Counted from the stretch's first letter, positions 1 through 9,180 are shown. The stretch: DNA of 64,000 nt from Microbacterium sp. SL75 (GCF_026625865.1 NZ_CP113067.1:806001-870000); one strand, 5' to 3'. Made by a program: numbers and translations. The notes: a model not told the origin generated them from the letters alone.

Positions 1-2
1 AG

Positions 3-176
3 GTGCGCCTGCAGAAGTGCCTCGCCTCGCTCGCGGCATCCGCTCCGGACCGGGCCGAGGTCTTCCGGGATGCCGCCCGCGCGGCCCTCGCGCGCAGTCG
101 GAGGGCGTTGGACCGCTCCGACGCGCACACCCTGCGTGCCGCCGCGCGAGAGGCGTGGGGCTCGCGCGGCGTCTAA
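3..176 (+). CDS. C-terminal end of an unidentified protein (cut by window edge)
   Basis: An open frame enters from the left edge and ends at a TAA at 174-176, giving about 57 residues with an alanine/arginine-rich, probably helical composition and the ending REAWGSRGV. Codon positions show the strong third-position GC of the neighbouring genes, so I read it as real coding sequence. The pattern of short amphipathic helices resembles, from memory, the C-terminus of DUF2254 predicted membrane proteins, but that is a guess: the diagnostic part lies outside the window. The 129-base gap to the next gene holds nothing I can name. Confidence 0.45.
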   Translation: MRLQKCLASLAASAPDRAEVFRDAARAALARSRRALDRSDAHTLRAAAREAWGSRGV

Positions 177-305
177 GTGTCGCATACGCCGCAGTTATGG
201 ACTTGCTGCGCACGCGCGCGCAGAGATTGAACCCTCCCTGCGACCGGCGTAGACCGGGAACATCACCCCACGACCCGCCGGGCCGTTCGAGTTGAGGAGG
301 TCATC

Positions 306-596
306 ATGGTCGTCACCACACTGTCCGCGCAGATCGTTCTCGCCGTCTTCGCGCTGGTCTACGCAGCATCCATCCTTGCCGCGATCGTCGTCATCCGTGA
401 CCCGCACGCGTCCGTCGGCCTCAAAGCCGCCTGGGCGACCGCACTGCTGCTGCTGCCCCCGATCGGTCTCGTCGCGTGGGAAGCGGCGCGCGTCGTCGAC
501 CACCGGGCGGCGAGTCGCCCCGCGACCGTCGTGGACCGCACCGCGTACCTCGCCGACCGCGCCGCGCACGTCGCGAGCGGCTCCGCGCGGGTCTGA
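306..596 (+). CDS. small membrane protein, PLDc_N-like
   Basis: A 96-residue protein with two hydrophobic segments: residues about 5-29 (VLAVFALVYAASILAAIVVI) and about 38-57 (AWATALLLLPPIGLVAW). The spacing and the LLPPIGLVAW signature look like the phospholipase-D N-terminal (PLDc_N) two-helix membrane domain found in small stand-alone actinobacterial proteins. The tail after residue 60 is polar and probably cytoplasmic. A strong ribosome binding site (GAGGAGG) ends six bases before the ATG and fixes the start. Function unknown; it is monocistronic and convergent with the HAD gene, with a shared hairpin between them. Confidence 0.7.
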   Translation: MVVTTLSAQIVLAVFALVYAASILAAIVVIRDPHASVGLKAAWATALLLLPPIGLVAWEAARVVDHRAASRPATVVDRTAYLADRAAHVASGSARV

Positions 597-608
597 CCCC
601 GCGGGGGC

Positions 609-636
609 CGGTCGGCGCACCGCCGGGTGCCGACCG
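609..636. terminator. bidirectional hairpin between convergent genes
   Basis: Perfect 8-bp arms CGGTCGGC (609-616) and GCCGACCG (629-636) lie between the stop of the small membrane protein (596) and the stop of the HAD gene (638). No U-tract follows on either strand, as is usual for actinobacterial terminators. Confidence 0.5.
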
Positions 637-637
637 A

Positions 638-1537
638 TCAGAGAGCGCGCAGGATCGCGGCGACGCCGCCCTCGGTGACCGAGAGGCCCACCTCGCCGGC
701 TGCGGCGTGCACCTCGGGCGGACCCTGGTGCATCGCGACCGCGCGACCGCCGTTGCGGATCGCCCACTGCATCATCTCGATGTCGTTGCGGCCGTCGCCC
801 ATCACCAGCACGCTTTCGGGTGCGATGCCGAGCCAGCCGCGCACGAGTTCGAGGGCGGTCGACTTGTCCACGCCCTGCGGGGCGATGTCGAGCCACGCGG
901 TCCACCCGATCGCGTACGACACCTGGCTGAGGCCGATGCGCTCGACGAGCTCGAGAAAATCCTGGTCGGTCTGCTCGGGCGCCACCACGACCACCCGGCA
1001 GACCGGCTGAAGCGAGAGCTCGGCGAACGACACCTTGTTCGCGCCCTGGAGGTTCCAGTCGTCGAGGTAGTCGGTGAACAGTCGCGAGCCGTCGGGCAGT
1101 TCGACGAGGAAGTGCGCATCGGGCAGGTGCTCGCCGAGAAGTGTCAGCACCTCTGTGGGGTCGAACGTCTCGACATGAGCACGCTCGTACACGGCGGCGT
1201 CGGCGTCTCCGACCCGGCGCATCACGATCGCACCGTTCGAGCAGACCGCATACTCGGGACGGATGCCGAGGCGATCCATGATGGGGCGGGTGCTGTCCCA
1301 GCTGCGACCGGTGGCGAGCATGACCTCGTGGCCGGCAGCCTGAGCTCCGGCCGCCGCCTCGACGACCCCGGGGCTCAGGGTGTCGTCTTCGAGCAGGACC
1401 GTGCCGTCGATGTCGAGGGCGATCAGCATGCGCCCCGCGGGCGCCTCATCGGCCAGATCGGCGACCAGGTCGGCCGCCTCCTGCTTCGGCGTGCTCTCGA
1501 CGACACCGGTATCGGGCAGGGCGGCCTCGTCGGTCAC
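638..1537 (-). CDS. HAD-superfamily hydrolase, Cof/sucrose-phosphatase type
   Basis: A 299-residue haloacid dehalogenase-type phosphatase. Motif I is LDIDGTV with the nucleophile and acid/base aspartates at residues 42 and 44; the C-terminal [11 protein letters not shown] is motif III/IV of the class IIB (Cof) subfamily; an inserted cap domain lies between. The family dephosphorylates sugar phosphates, flavin or pyridoxal phosphates; the substrate here cannot be told. I chose the GTG at 1537 because it overlaps the serS stop by four bases (GTGA), indicating translational coupling; an internal Met just before the motif would leave a 36-residue disordered extension unexplained. It is the second gene of the serS operon. 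Confidence 0.85.
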   Translation of the reverse strand: MTDEAALPDTGVVESTPKQEAADLVADLADEAPAGRMLIALDIDGTVLLEDDTLSPGVVEAAAGAQAAGHEVMLATGRSWDSTRPIMDRLGIRPEYAVCSNGAIVMRRVGDADAAVYERAHVETFDPTEVLTLLGEHLPDAHFLVELPDGSRLFTDYLDDWNLQGANKVSFAELSLQPVCRVVVVAPEQTDQDFLELVERIGLSQVSYAIGWTAWLDIAPQGVDKSTALELVRGWLGIAPESVLVMGDGRNDIEMMQWAIRNGGRAVAMHQGPPEVHAAAGEVGLSVTEGGVAAILRAL

Positions 1538-2799
1538 GCGATCGGCTCCATGACCTCGAGACCGCCGAGGTACGGTCGCAGCACCTCGGGCACCGTCACC
1601 GACCCGTCGGCGCGCTGGTGCGTCTCGAGCAGGGCCACGATCCAGCGGGTCGTGGCCAGGGTGCCGTTCAGGGTGGCGACCGGCTGCGTCTTGCCGCCGT
1701 CCGGGCGGAAACGTGTGTCGAGGCGACGGGCCTGATAAGTCGTGCAGTTCGAGGTGCTGGTGAGCTCGCGGTAGGCGCCCTGCGTGGGCACCCACGCCTC
1801 GATGTCGAATTTGCGCGCGGCGCTCGAGCCGAGGTCGCCGGCCGCGACGTCGATCAGCCGGTAGGCGAGACCGAGGTCCTGCAGCATCGCCTCTTGCAGG
1901 GCGACGAGGCGCTCGTGCTCGGCCTCGGCGTCGGCCGGGTCGGTGTAGACGAACATCTCGAGCTTGTTGAACTGGTGCACGCGGATGATGCCGCGGGTGT
2001 CCTTGCCGTACGAGCCCGCCTCGCTGCGGTAGCAGGTGGACCACCCGGCGTAGCGTTTGGCGCCGCGCTCCAGATCGAGGATCTCGTCCATGTGGTACCC
2101 GGCGAGGGGAACCTCGCTCGTTCCCACGAGGTAGAGGTCTTCTTTGTCGAGGTGGTAGACCTCGTCGGCGTGCTGGCCGAGGAACCCGGTGCCGCGCATG
2201 ACCTCGGGACGCACGAGCGTCGGAGGGATCATCGGGGTGAAACCGGCCTGCAACGCCCGGTCGAGAGCGAGGGTCATGAGCGCGAGCTCGAGACGCGCGC
2301 CGATCCCCGTGAGGAAGTAGAAGCGGCTGCCCGAGACCTTCGTGCCGCGCTCCATGTCGATCGCGCCGAGCTTCTCGCCGAGGGCGAGGTGGTCGAGCGG
2401 CTCGAAGTCGAAGGCGGGGATCTCGCCGTGGGTGCGGAGCGTGACGAAGTTCTCTTCGCCTCCGGAGGGCACTCCCTCGAGAACGATGTTCTCGATCTTG
2501 CCGAGGGCGGCGTCGGCGGCGACCTCGGCCTCGGCGACGGCGTGCTGAGCGGTCTTGACGCGCTCGCTGAGCTCTTTCGCCTCTGCCACGAGCGCGGCCT
2601 TCTCGTCTTTCGGTGCCTGCGCGACGCGCTTGCCGTGCGCGTTCTGCGCCGCACGCAGCTCTTCGAAGGCGGTGATGGCGGCGCGGCGGTCGCGGTCGGC
2701 GGCGAGGGCCTCGTCCACCGAATCCGGCGACTCCCCGCGGGCGATCTGGGAGCGCTTCACGAGCTCGGGATCTTCACGCAGCAGAGTCAGGTCGATCAC
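1534..2799 (-). CDS. serS: seryl-tRNA synthetase
   Basis: A 421-residue class II aminoacyl-tRNA synthetase that charges tRNA-Ser with serine in the cytoplasm. The N-terminal ~110 residues form the long antiparallel coiled-coil arm (from [14 protein letters not shown] through the [17 protein letters not shown] turn) that grips the long variable arm of tRNA-Ser. Motif 2 is seen as [22 protein letters not shown] and motif 3 near the C-terminus in the segment with [17 protein letters not shown]. Length matches the family. The GTG start is supported by a −10-like TAGGAT six bases upstream, implying a leaderless message. It overlaps the HAD gene downstream by four bases and is divergent from the lipid kinase. 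Confidence 0.97.
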   Translation of the reverse strand: MIDLTLLREDPELVKRSQIARGESPDSVDEALAADRDRRAAITAFEELRAAQNAHGKRVAQAPKDEKAALVAEAKELSERVKTAQHAVAEAEVAADAALGKIENIVLEGVPSGGEENFVTLRTHGEIPAFDFEPLDHLALGEKLGAIDMERGTKVSGSRFYFLTGIGARLELALMTLALDRALQAGFTPMIPPTLVRPEVMRGTGFLGQHADEVYHLDKEDLYLVGTSEVPLAGYHMDEILDLERGAKRYAGWSTCYRSEAGSYGKDTRGIIRVHQFNKLEMFVYTDPADAEAEHERLVALQEAMLQDLGLAYRLIDVAAGDLGSSAARKFDIEAWVPTQGAYRELTSTSNCTTYQARRLDTRFRPDGGKTQPVATLNGTLATTRWIVALLETHQRADGSVTVPEVLRPYLGGLEVMEPIA

Positions 2800-2805
2800 G
2801 CGTCC

Positions 2806-2811
2806 ATCCTA
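2806..2811 (-). promoter_or_regulatory. −10 box of leaderless serS promoter
   Basis: TAGGAT followed by six bases (GGACGC) and the serS GTG. No Shine-Dalgarno fits in this space. Confidence 0.6.
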
Positions 2812-2962
2812 TGGTCGCCGCCGGGGCGGATCCTGCGTCGTCCCGACCACGCGCTGCGGGTGCCGCAGCGCGTGACGACAGGCTCATCTCCGCGGCACAT
2901 GGGTCTTCGGCATCCCTCCGTCAAGCCCGCCCGGCTAGGGGTGGCGGGACCGAGCACGCACC

Positions 2963-2968
2963 TATGGT
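2963..2968 (+). promoter_or_regulatory. −10 box of leaderless lipid kinase promoter
   Basis: TATGGT, then GGATGCC, then the ATG at 2976. It selects this ATG over the ATG at 2964, which lies inside the box. Confidence 0.5.
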
Positions 2969-2975
2969 GGATGCC

Positions 2976-4265
2976 ATGGCCGCCCCTGACGAGCCGCGTG
3001 ACGACGCGGACGCTCCCGAAACAGTCTCCGCCGATGCCCCCGCCGAGGTGAAGGCGGATGCCGCCGCGGCCGAGGGCTCCGACGACCACTTCCACGCCGC
3101 GCGCCTGGGCGACGACGTCGGCGACCGTCCACGCAAAGACGCCCCCCACCCGAAGGACGCGGCCGAGCCGGACGACGTCATCCGCCAGCCCGAGGACGTC
3201 GCCCCCGACACCTCGGAAGAGACGCCGGGCAAGACCCAGCGCGTCGACGCCGAGGGCGACGAGGCACCCATGGATGCCGAGCCGACCCAGAAGAAGCGCG
3301 CCGCCCTCGTCTACAACCCCACCAAGGTCGAACCCGAGACGCTGCGCGCGCGCGTCGCCGAGCTCGCGGTCGCCGCCGACTGGGCCGAGCCTCTGTTCTA
3401 CGAGACGACGGTCGACGACCTCGGCGACGACGCGACCCGCGCTGCTCTCGACGAGAAGGTGGACGCCGTGCTCGTGGCCGGCGGCGACGGCACGGTGCGC
3501 GCGGTGGCCGAGGCTCTGACCTCGACGGGCGTCCCGCTCACGATCATCCCGAGCGGCACGGGGAACCTGCTCGCCCGCAACCTCAACCTCCCGCTGACCG
3601 ACACCGACGCGATGATCCGCGCGACGTTCGAGGGCGACATCCTCTCCATCGACACCGGCATCGCCCGCATCCGACGCGTCGACGGCGAGGTCGAAGAGCA
3701 CGGCTTCTCGGTCATGGCCGGCATCGGCCTGGACGCCGCGATGATCCAGAACACGCGTGACGATCTGAAGAAGCAGGTCGGCTGGGTCGCCTATGTCGAC
3801 GGAGCGGCGCGCTCGCTCGTCTCGGCGAAGCCGTTCCGCGTCATGTACCAGCTGGACGGACACCGCTTGCACTCGGCGAAAGTGCAGAGCGTGCTCTTCG
3901 CGAACTGCGGGGCCCTGCAGGGTGGCGTGGCGCTCATCCCCGATGCCTCCGTCGCAGACGGCCGCCTCGACGTGGCGGTCCTCCAGCCGAGCGGTGTGCT
4001 GGGCTGGCTGGGCGTGTGGCGCAGCATCGTGTGGGACAACTCGGTGCTGCGCAAATTCCGCGCCGGCCGCCGCGTGCTCGAGCGTCGCAAGGACACCTCG
4101 GTGCGCTACCTCCGTGGCACCGGCATCGAACTGGCCACGGCCCCCGCGCAGCCGATCGAGCTGGACGGCGACGAGTTCGGTGAGGCGACGCGCATCTACA
4201 CCCGCATCATCGCGGGCGGGCTCGTGGTCGCGCTGCCGAAGGGCCACGACACCTCAACGCTCTGA
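2976..4265 (+). CDS. diacylglycerol/sphingosine kinase family lipid kinase
   Basis: A 429-residue protein with a DAGKc catalytic domain from about residue 106. The nucleotide-binding signature GGDGT is at residues 169-173, followed by IPSGTGNLLARN, the second conserved motif of the family, and a C-terminal beta-sandwich domain. These enzymes phosphorylate diacylglycerol or related lipids with ATP at the membrane face. Unusual is the first ~105 residues: highly acidic, alanine/proline-rich and without predicted fold. I chose 2976 because of the −10 box seven bases upstream; a normal-length enzyme would begin near the internal Met at residue 99. Divergent from serS; followed by a repeat-filled gap. 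Confidence 0.85.
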   Translation: MAAPDEPRDDADAPETVSADAPAEVKADAAAAEGSDDHFHAARLGDDVGDRPRKDAPHPKDAAEPDDVIRQPEDVAPDTSEETPGKTQRVDAEGDEAPMDAEPTQKKRAALVYNPTKVEPETLRARVAELAVAADWAEPLFYETTVDDLGDDATRAALDEKVDAVLVAGGDGTVRAVAEALTSTGVPLTIIPSGTGNLLARNLNLPLTDTDAMIRATFEGDILSIDTGIARIRRVDGEVEEHGFSVMAGIGLDAAMIQNTRDDLKKQVGWVAYVDGAARSLVSAKPFRVMYQLDGHRLHSAKVQSVLFANCGALQGGVALIPDASVADGRLDVAVLQPSGVLGWLGVWRSIVWDNSVLRKFRAGRRVLERRKDTSVRYLRGTGIELATAPAQPIELDGDEFGEATRIYTRIIAGGLVVALPKGHDTSTL

Positions 4266-4281
4266 CCGGGCGGGGTTCGCG

Positions 4282-4480
4282 CCAGATCACGTGATCTGGT
4301 CGAGCGCACGCGCCACGGCGCGTGGCGTCGGCGACGTCACGTGATCTCGCCGGTTCAGCCGAGCGTCGGGGCGCCAGATCACGTGATCTGGCCGAACGCA
4401 CGCGCCACGGCGCGTGGCGTCGGCGAGGTCACGTGATCTCGCCGGTTCAGCCGCGCGTCGGGGCGCCAGGTCACGTGATC
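4282..4480. repeat. 92-bp tandem repeats with TCACGTGA palindromes
   Basis: Five TCACGTGA octamers occur in 200 bases (4286-4293, 4337-4344, 4378-4385, 4429-4436, 4471-4478). Two are the centres of a perfect 18-bp palindrome CCAGATCACGTGATCTGG (4282-4299 and 4374-4391). The whole block repeats with a period of 92 bases, giving about 2.2 copies, and each unit also carries an inverted CGCGCCACGGCGCGTGGCG. It fills the gap between the lipid kinase and the photolyase and holds no gene. Confidence 0.85.
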
Positions 4481-4557
4481 TCGTTGGTCCAGCCGAGCGG
4501 CGGGCGGCGCGATCGCACGGCGGGTGTCAAGCCCGAAGAGCCGGATGCCGCGATCGA

Positions 4558-4563
4558 TAGCGT
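4558..4563 (+). promoter_or_regulatory. −10 box of leaderless photolyase promoter
   Basis: TAGCGT, six bases (CGGGGA), then the ATG at 4570. Confidence 0.55.
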
Positions 4564-4569
4564 CGGGGA

Positions 4570-5940
4570 ATGGCTTCGCCCTCGATCGTCTGGTTCCGTG
4601 ACGACCTGCGCCTGACCGACAACCCGGCGCTCCGCGCGGCCCTCGACCGCGACGAACCGATCATCGCGCTCTACGTGCTGGACGAGGAGTCCGATGGCGT
4701 TCGCACGATCGGCGGGGCGGCGCGGTGGTGGCTGCACGGGTCGCTGACGTCGCTCGGCGAGCGCCTCGCGGAACGCGGGAGCACCCTCGTGCTTCGCCGG
4801 GGCAAGGCATCCGAGGTCCTCCCGGCCGTGGTCGAAGAGGTCGGAGCCGGCGCGGTGTTCTGGAACCGGCGCTATGGCGGGGTCGAGCGCGAGATCGACG
4901 CGGGCCTCAAAGAGAAGCTGCGCGGCGAGGGGGTCGATGTCGCCTCGTTCGCCGCCAACCTGCTGTACGAACCGTGGACGGTGCGTACGCAGTCGGACAA
5001 GCCCTACGGCGTCTACAGCCCGTTCGCCCGGGCGGTACAGAAGCTCGCGGCCCCGCGTCCGCCGATGCCCGAGGCACGCAAGGTGCCCGGGGTGTCGGCA
5101 TCCGTCGACTCCGACGAGCTGTCGTCATGGGGCCTGCTGCCGTCGAAGCCCGACTGGGCCGGAGGTCTGCGCGAGACCTGGGAGCCCGGGGAACCGGCGG
5201 CGAAGGCGCGTCTCAAGGAGTTCCTCGACGACGACCTCGGCGACTACTCGAAGTATCGCGACGAGTTCGCGGGCGGCGCCACCTCGAACCTGTCCCCGCG
5301 CCTGCGCTGGGGCGAGCTCAGCCCGTACCAGGTGTGGCACGAGACCCTCGAACACAAGGGATCGGGTGAGCATGCGAAAAGCGCGGGCGGCTTCCTGTCC
5401 GAGCTGGTGTGGCGGGAGTTCGCCTGGCACGTCACGTTCCACTCGCCCGACATCGCGACGGTGAACTGGCGTCGCAACTTCGACGCCTTCCCCTGGCCGA
5501 AGCTGAACCGCTCCCACCTCGAGACCTGGCAGCAGGGCAAGACGGGGGTGGCCGTGGTCGATGCCGGGATGCGCCAGCTCTGGCACACCGGCGTCATGCA
5601 CAATCGCGTGCGCATGGTCACGGCATCCTTCCTCATCAAGAACCTGCTGATCGACTGGCGACACGGCGAGCAGTGGTTCTGGGACTGCCTGGTCGATGCG
5701 GATGCCGCGAGCAACCCCTTCAATTGGCAGTGGGTCGCGGGAAGCGGAGCGGATGCCGCCCCGTACTTCCGCGTGTTCAACCCCGAGACACAGCGCAAGA
5801 AGTTCGACGCGCACGATCAGTACGTGCGCGAGTGGGCACCCGAATACCTGGACGAGAACCCGCCGGAGCCGATGGTCGACCTCGGCGAAACGCGCAAACG
5901 CGCGCTCGACGCGTACGCCCAGGTGCGGCACGGGAGCTGA
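4570..5940 (+). CDS. phr: deoxyribodipyrimidine photolyase (class I CPD type)
   Basis: A 456-residue flavoprotein that uses blue light and reduced FAD to split cyclobutane pyrimidine dimers. The N-terminal antenna-chromophore domain starts SIVWFRDDLRLTDNPAL. The FAD-binding half shows GATSNLSPRLRWGELSP, WREFAWHV, HNRVRMVTASFLIKNLLIDWR and the very conserved DADAASNPFNWQWVAGSGAD, which contains the residues contacting FAD and the dimer. Length fits the family. The start has no Shine-Dalgarno but has TAGCGT six bases upstream. Downstream it is convergent with the Asp23-type gene. A cryptochrome is less likely because the asparagine and tryptophans of repair photolyases appear conserved. Confidence 0.93.
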   Translation: MASPSIVWFRDDLRLTDNPALRAALDRDEPIIALYVLDEESDGVRTIGGAARWWLHGSLTSLGERLAERGSTLVLRRGKASEVLPAVVEEVGAGAVFWNRRYGGVEREIDAGLKEKLRGEGVDVASFAANLLYEPWTVRTQSDKPYGVYSPFARAVQKLAAPRPPMPEARKVPGVSASVDSDELSSWGLLPSKPDWAGGLRETWEPGEPAAKARLKEFLDDDLGDYSKYRDEFAGGATSNLSPRLRWGELSPYQVWHETLEHKGSGEHAKSAGGFLSELVWREFAWHVTFHSPDIATVNWRRNFDAFPWPKLNRSHLETWQQGKTGVAVVDAGMRQLWHTGVMHNRVRMVTASFLIKNLLIDWRHGEQWFWDCLVDADAASNPFNWQWVAGSGADAAPYFRVFNPETQRKKFDAHDQYVREWAPEYLDENPPEPMVDLGETRKRALDAYAQVRHGS

Positions 5941-6116
5941 CACCCGGGGTCTCGTCCGGCCGGGCGCCGTTCCGCGCGGCTCGCCACCGATGAGTGCCCG
6001 TGCGCCGACCGAGGTCGAATCGATCCGTGCCAGGTGAACCCCCGCTCACCTAGCCGAGGCAGAGGCGGAAGCAGTTTTCATGGAGTGCCGGGGAGCCGGC
6101 ATCCGGGTACGCGAAA

Positions 6117-6141
6117 GGGACGCCGCCTCTCGGCGACGCCC
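6117..6141 (-). terminator. terminator of the Asp23-type gene
   Basis: On the minus strand an 11-bp stem with two G-T pairs (GGGGCGTCGCC / GGCGGCGTCCC) closes a GAGA loop and runs into TTT, 16 bases past the stop at 6157. Confidence 0.6.
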
Positions 6142-6156
6142 CTCTCGGAACGACTG

Positions 6157-6597
6157 TCAGTTGACGCGCTGCTCGTCGGCCTGGTCTTCGTCGTCATCGC
6201 CCGGGATGAAGACGTCAACCACGGTCACGTTGATCTCGGCGACCTTCATACCCACGAGCTCGGTGATGGCCTGGTGGACGGCCGCGCGCACGTCCGATGC
6301 CACACGCTGCAGCTGCTCGGGGTAGTCGACCTGGATCGAGATGTCGGCGGCGACCTCGGTCTCGCCGACCTCGACGCTCACGCCCTGGGCGTGGTCTTTG
6401 GCGCCGACCGCCTGGCGGATGTTGCCGATGACGCGAGCGGCACCGCCGCCGAGGGCGTGGACGCCGGGAACCTGGGCCGCGGCGATGCCGGCGACCTTGG
6501 CGACGACGGCGTCGACGATGACGGTCGAGCCGCCGTCCTTGTGGGCGGGGGTGGTCGTGGCGGGGGTGGTCGTGGCGGTGGTGGTGTTCTCGGCCAT
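6157..6597 (-). CDS. Asp23/Gls24 family envelope stress protein
   Basis: A 146-residue protein. After a threonine/proline-rich N-terminal tail (about 25 residues) comes the Asp23/Gls24 domain: STVIVDAVVAKVAGIAAAQVPGVHALGG, then a strand-rich part VSVEVGETEVAADISIQVDYPEQL and the end INVTVVDVFIPGDD. In actinobacteria these proteins occur in operons with small membrane partners (AmaP-like) and associate with the membrane under alkaline or envelope stress; no partner is present here. The ATG at 6597 is chosen because GGAAGG lies eight bases upstream. It is followed by a good hairpin terminator. Confidence 0.85.
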   Translation of the reverse strand: MAENTTTATTTPATTTPAHKDGGSTVIVDAVVAKVAGIAAAQVPGVHALGGGAARVIGNIRQAVGAKDHAQGVSVEVGETEVAADISIQVDYPEQLQRVASDVRAAVHQAITELVGMKVAEINVTVVDVFIPGDDDEDQADEQRVN

Positions 6598-6800
6598 GTT
6601 CGCTTCCTTCCGTCGTTCCGGGACCGTGTGTCCCGCGATGTCATAGATGAGACGCGGCGGGCCGCGCATTCGTCACGCCTTTTTTCTGAGAGAAGGCTGA
6701 GGATGGATGCCGTTCCCCCGGCCTTCACGACACGGCGCCTCTGCGGGGCTCCGCACTGACACGGAGGAATATCGGATGCCGTCGCCGCGTTGCCCTGAAG

Positions 6801-7850
6801 GTGAACGACGCGATCCCCTCCCTCTCCGTTCTCGACCTCGTACCCGTGCGGCACGGGCAGACCAGTGCCCAAGCGGTGAGTGCGGCGCTCGACCTCGTCG
6901 AACGCGCCGACCGTCTCGGCTATCGCCGCTACTGGTTCGCCGAGCACCACAACATGCCCTCCGTGGCATCCACCACTCCCCCGGTGCTGATCGCCGCGGC
7001 AGCCGCGCGCACCTCGCGCATCCGCGTCGGCTCGGGCGGCGTGATGCTGCCCAACCACTCGCCCCTCATCGTCGCGGAGCAGTTCGCCGCCCTCGAGGCC
7101 CTGGCCCCGGGCCGCATCGATCTCGGCATCGGCCGCGCCCCCGGCAGCGACCCCGTCATCACTCAGCTGCTGAACCGCTCGGGTACCACGAGCGACGTCT
7201 CGCGCTTCCCCGACCACGTCACCGACATCATGGCGCTCACCTCCCCCGAGGGCGCCACCGTTCGTTTCACCTCGGGCACCGAGTATCAGGTGAAGGCCAC
7301 GCCCGCGGCATCCGGAATCCCCCAGGTCTGGCTGCTCGGATCGAGCGACTACTCCGCGCAGCTCGCAGCGAGCTTCGGTCTGCCGTACGTCTTCGCCAAC
7401 CACTTCGCGGGCGAGGGCCTCGAACACGCTCTGCAGCTCTACCGCGACCAGTTCGTGCCGAACGAGTCGGGTGAGGGCCCCCGCACCTTCGTCACCGCGA
7501 ACGTCGTCGCCGCTCCCACCTCGGAGGAGGCCGAGGAGCGCGCGATCCCGCAGCTGCGGATGATGGCACGCCTGCGCACCAATCGCCCCCTCACGCCGCT
7601 CAAGACGATCGAGGCCGCCAAGGCCAACCCGTTCGACGCGATGACCGAGTCGATCATGGCCTCGACCCGGCAGAAGTGGTTCGTCGGCACGGGCGACGAC
7701 GTGCGCTCGCAGCTCAGCGCCTTCGCCGCACAGCACGGGGTCGACGAGATCATGGTGTCGCCCGTGGCGGGCGCGTACGAGGGCGAGACGTCCGAGGGCC
7801 GCGCGCAGACGCTCGAGCTGATCGCGGCTCCCGCGACCGTCGCGGCCTGA
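6801..7850 (+). CDS. LLM-class flavin-dependent oxidoreductase (MsnO8-like)
   Basis: A 349-residue luciferase-like monooxygenase fold enzyme. The start MNDAIPSLSVLDLVPVRHG and the segment GYRRYWFAEHHNMPSVASTTPPVLI are characteristic of the FMN-using single-subunit MsnO8 group, and IDLGIGRAPGSDP follows at the usual place. Reaction and substrate are unknown; such genes are often annotated as luciferase-like without a known role. The GTG at 6801 is the only start that gives the conserved N-terminus; a strong GGAGG lies 30 bases upstream but serves an out-of-frame ATG. Its stop is directly followed by the large repeat array. Confidence 0.88.
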   Translation: MNDAIPSLSVLDLVPVRHGQTSAQAVSAALDLVERADRLGYRRYWFAEHHNMPSVASTTPPVLIAAAAARTSRIRVGSGGVMLPNHSPLIVAEQFAALEALAPGRIDLGIGRAPGSDPVITQLLNRSGTTSDVSRFPDHVTDIMALTSPEGATVRFTSGTEYQVKATPAASGIPQVWLLGSSDYSAQLAASFGLPYVFANHFAGEGLEHALQLYRDQFVPNESGEGPRTFVTANVVAAPTSEEAEERAIPQLRMMARLRTNRPLTPLKTIEAAKANPFDAMTESIMASTRQKWFVGTGDDVRSQLSAFAAQHGVDEIMVSPVAGAYEGETSEGRAQTLELIAAPATVAA

Positions 7851-7858
7851 CCCGCGGC

Positions 7859-9180
7859 GGGACGGGCCGTCCGGCGGAGGTCGTCGGCGACACGTCGAAT
7901 CATGGCGTCTGGAAACGGCATGTCGAGCGGGAGATCCGCACGGCGGCCCGCGGGCGGCGGCCCGAAGGCGGCGGCCCGGCGGCGGCTGTAGAACCGGCGC
8001 GGGCGTCGGCGGGACGGGCCGTCCGGCGGAGGCCGCCGAAGACACCCCGAGTCACGGCGTCTGGAAACGGCATGTCGAACATCAAGTCCGCACGACGGCC
8101 CGGGGGGAGGCGGCCCGGCGGCAGCTGCAGAACCGGCGCGGGCCGCAGCGGGACGAGCCGTCCGGCGGAGGTCGTCGACGACACGCCGAGTCACGGCATC
8201 CGGGAACGGCGTGTCGAGAACGACGTCCGCACGACGGCCCGGGGCGGCGGCCCGGCGGCAGCTGCAGAACCGGCGCGGGCCGCGGCGGGACGGGCCGTCC
8301 GGCGGAGGTCGTCGACGACACGCCGAGTCACGGCATCCGGAAACGGCATGTCGAACATCAAGTCCGCACGACGGCCCGGGGCGGCGGCCCGGCCCGTCCG
8401 GCGGAGGTCGTCGACGACACGCCGAGTCACGGCATCCGGGAACGGCGTGTCGAGAACGACGTCCGCACGACGGCCCGGGGCGGCGGCCCGGCGGCAGCTG
8501 CAGAACCGGCGCGGGCCGCGGCGGGACGGGCCGTCCGGCGGAGGTCGTCGACGACACGCCGAGTCACGGCATCCGGAAACGGCATGTCGAACATCAAGTC
8601 CGCACGACGGCCCGGGGCGGCGGCCCGGCCCGTCCGGCGGAGGTCGTCGACGACACGCCGAGTCACGGCATCCGGGAACGGCGTGTCGAGAACGACGTCC
8701 GCACGACGGCCCGGGGCGGCGGCCCGGCGGCAGCTGCAGAACCGGCGCGGGCCGCGGCGGGACGGGCCGTCCGGCGGAGGTCGTCGACGACACGCCGAGT
8801 CACGGCATCCGGAGACGGCGTGTCGAACGACAAGTCCGCACGGCGGCCCGGGGGCGGCGGCCCGGGGCGGCGGCGTCCCGGCGGCGGCTGCAGAACCGGC
8901 GCGGGCCGCGGCGGGACGGGCCGTCCGGCGGAGGTCGTCGACGACACCCCGACTCACGGCATCCGGAAACGGCGTGTCGAACATGACGTCCGCACGACGG
9001 CCCGGGGCGGCGGCCCGCGGGCGGTGTCCCGGCGGCGGCGGCAGAACCCGGCGTGGGCCTCGGCGGGACGGGCCGTCCGGAGGAGGCCGCCGACGACACG
9101 CCGAGTCACGGCATCCGGAGACGGCATGTCGAACACGACATCCGCACGACGGCCCGGGGGCGGCGTTCCGGCGGCAGCGG
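7859..9180. repeat. large GC-rich intergenic tandem array (array 1, ten cores)
   Basis: This 1.3-kb gap between the convergent LLM and pheA genes is filled by imperfect tandem repeats. The core CGGC(A/G)TGTCGA occurs ten times, starting near 7916, 8068, 8207, 8344, 8443, 8580, 8679, 8816, 8970 and 9122; spacings are about 137, 99 or 152 bases. Each unit also carries the near-palindrome GGACGGGCCGTCC, a GTCGTCGACGAC stretch and, in long units, GGCAGCTGCAGAACC. Cores 2 to 7 alternate between an AACATCAAG and a GAGAACGACG version, and the 236-base block 8280-8515 repeats apparently without change at 8516-8751. All long reading frames here are composition artefacts. Confidence 0.93.

Noticed and set aside
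6776..7474. A gene starting at the ATG behind the strong GGAGG at 6763-6767
   Set aside because: It is out of frame with the LLM enzyme and translates to Arg/Pro-rich shadow sequence. I keep the GTG at 6801, which gives the conserved LLM N-terminus; the Shine-Dalgarno match may be chance.
7859..9180. CRISPR array
   Set aside because: The conserved part is long (most of each 99-152-base unit), the copies differ from each other, and what lies between cores is itself repeated, not unique. No cas genes are nearby.
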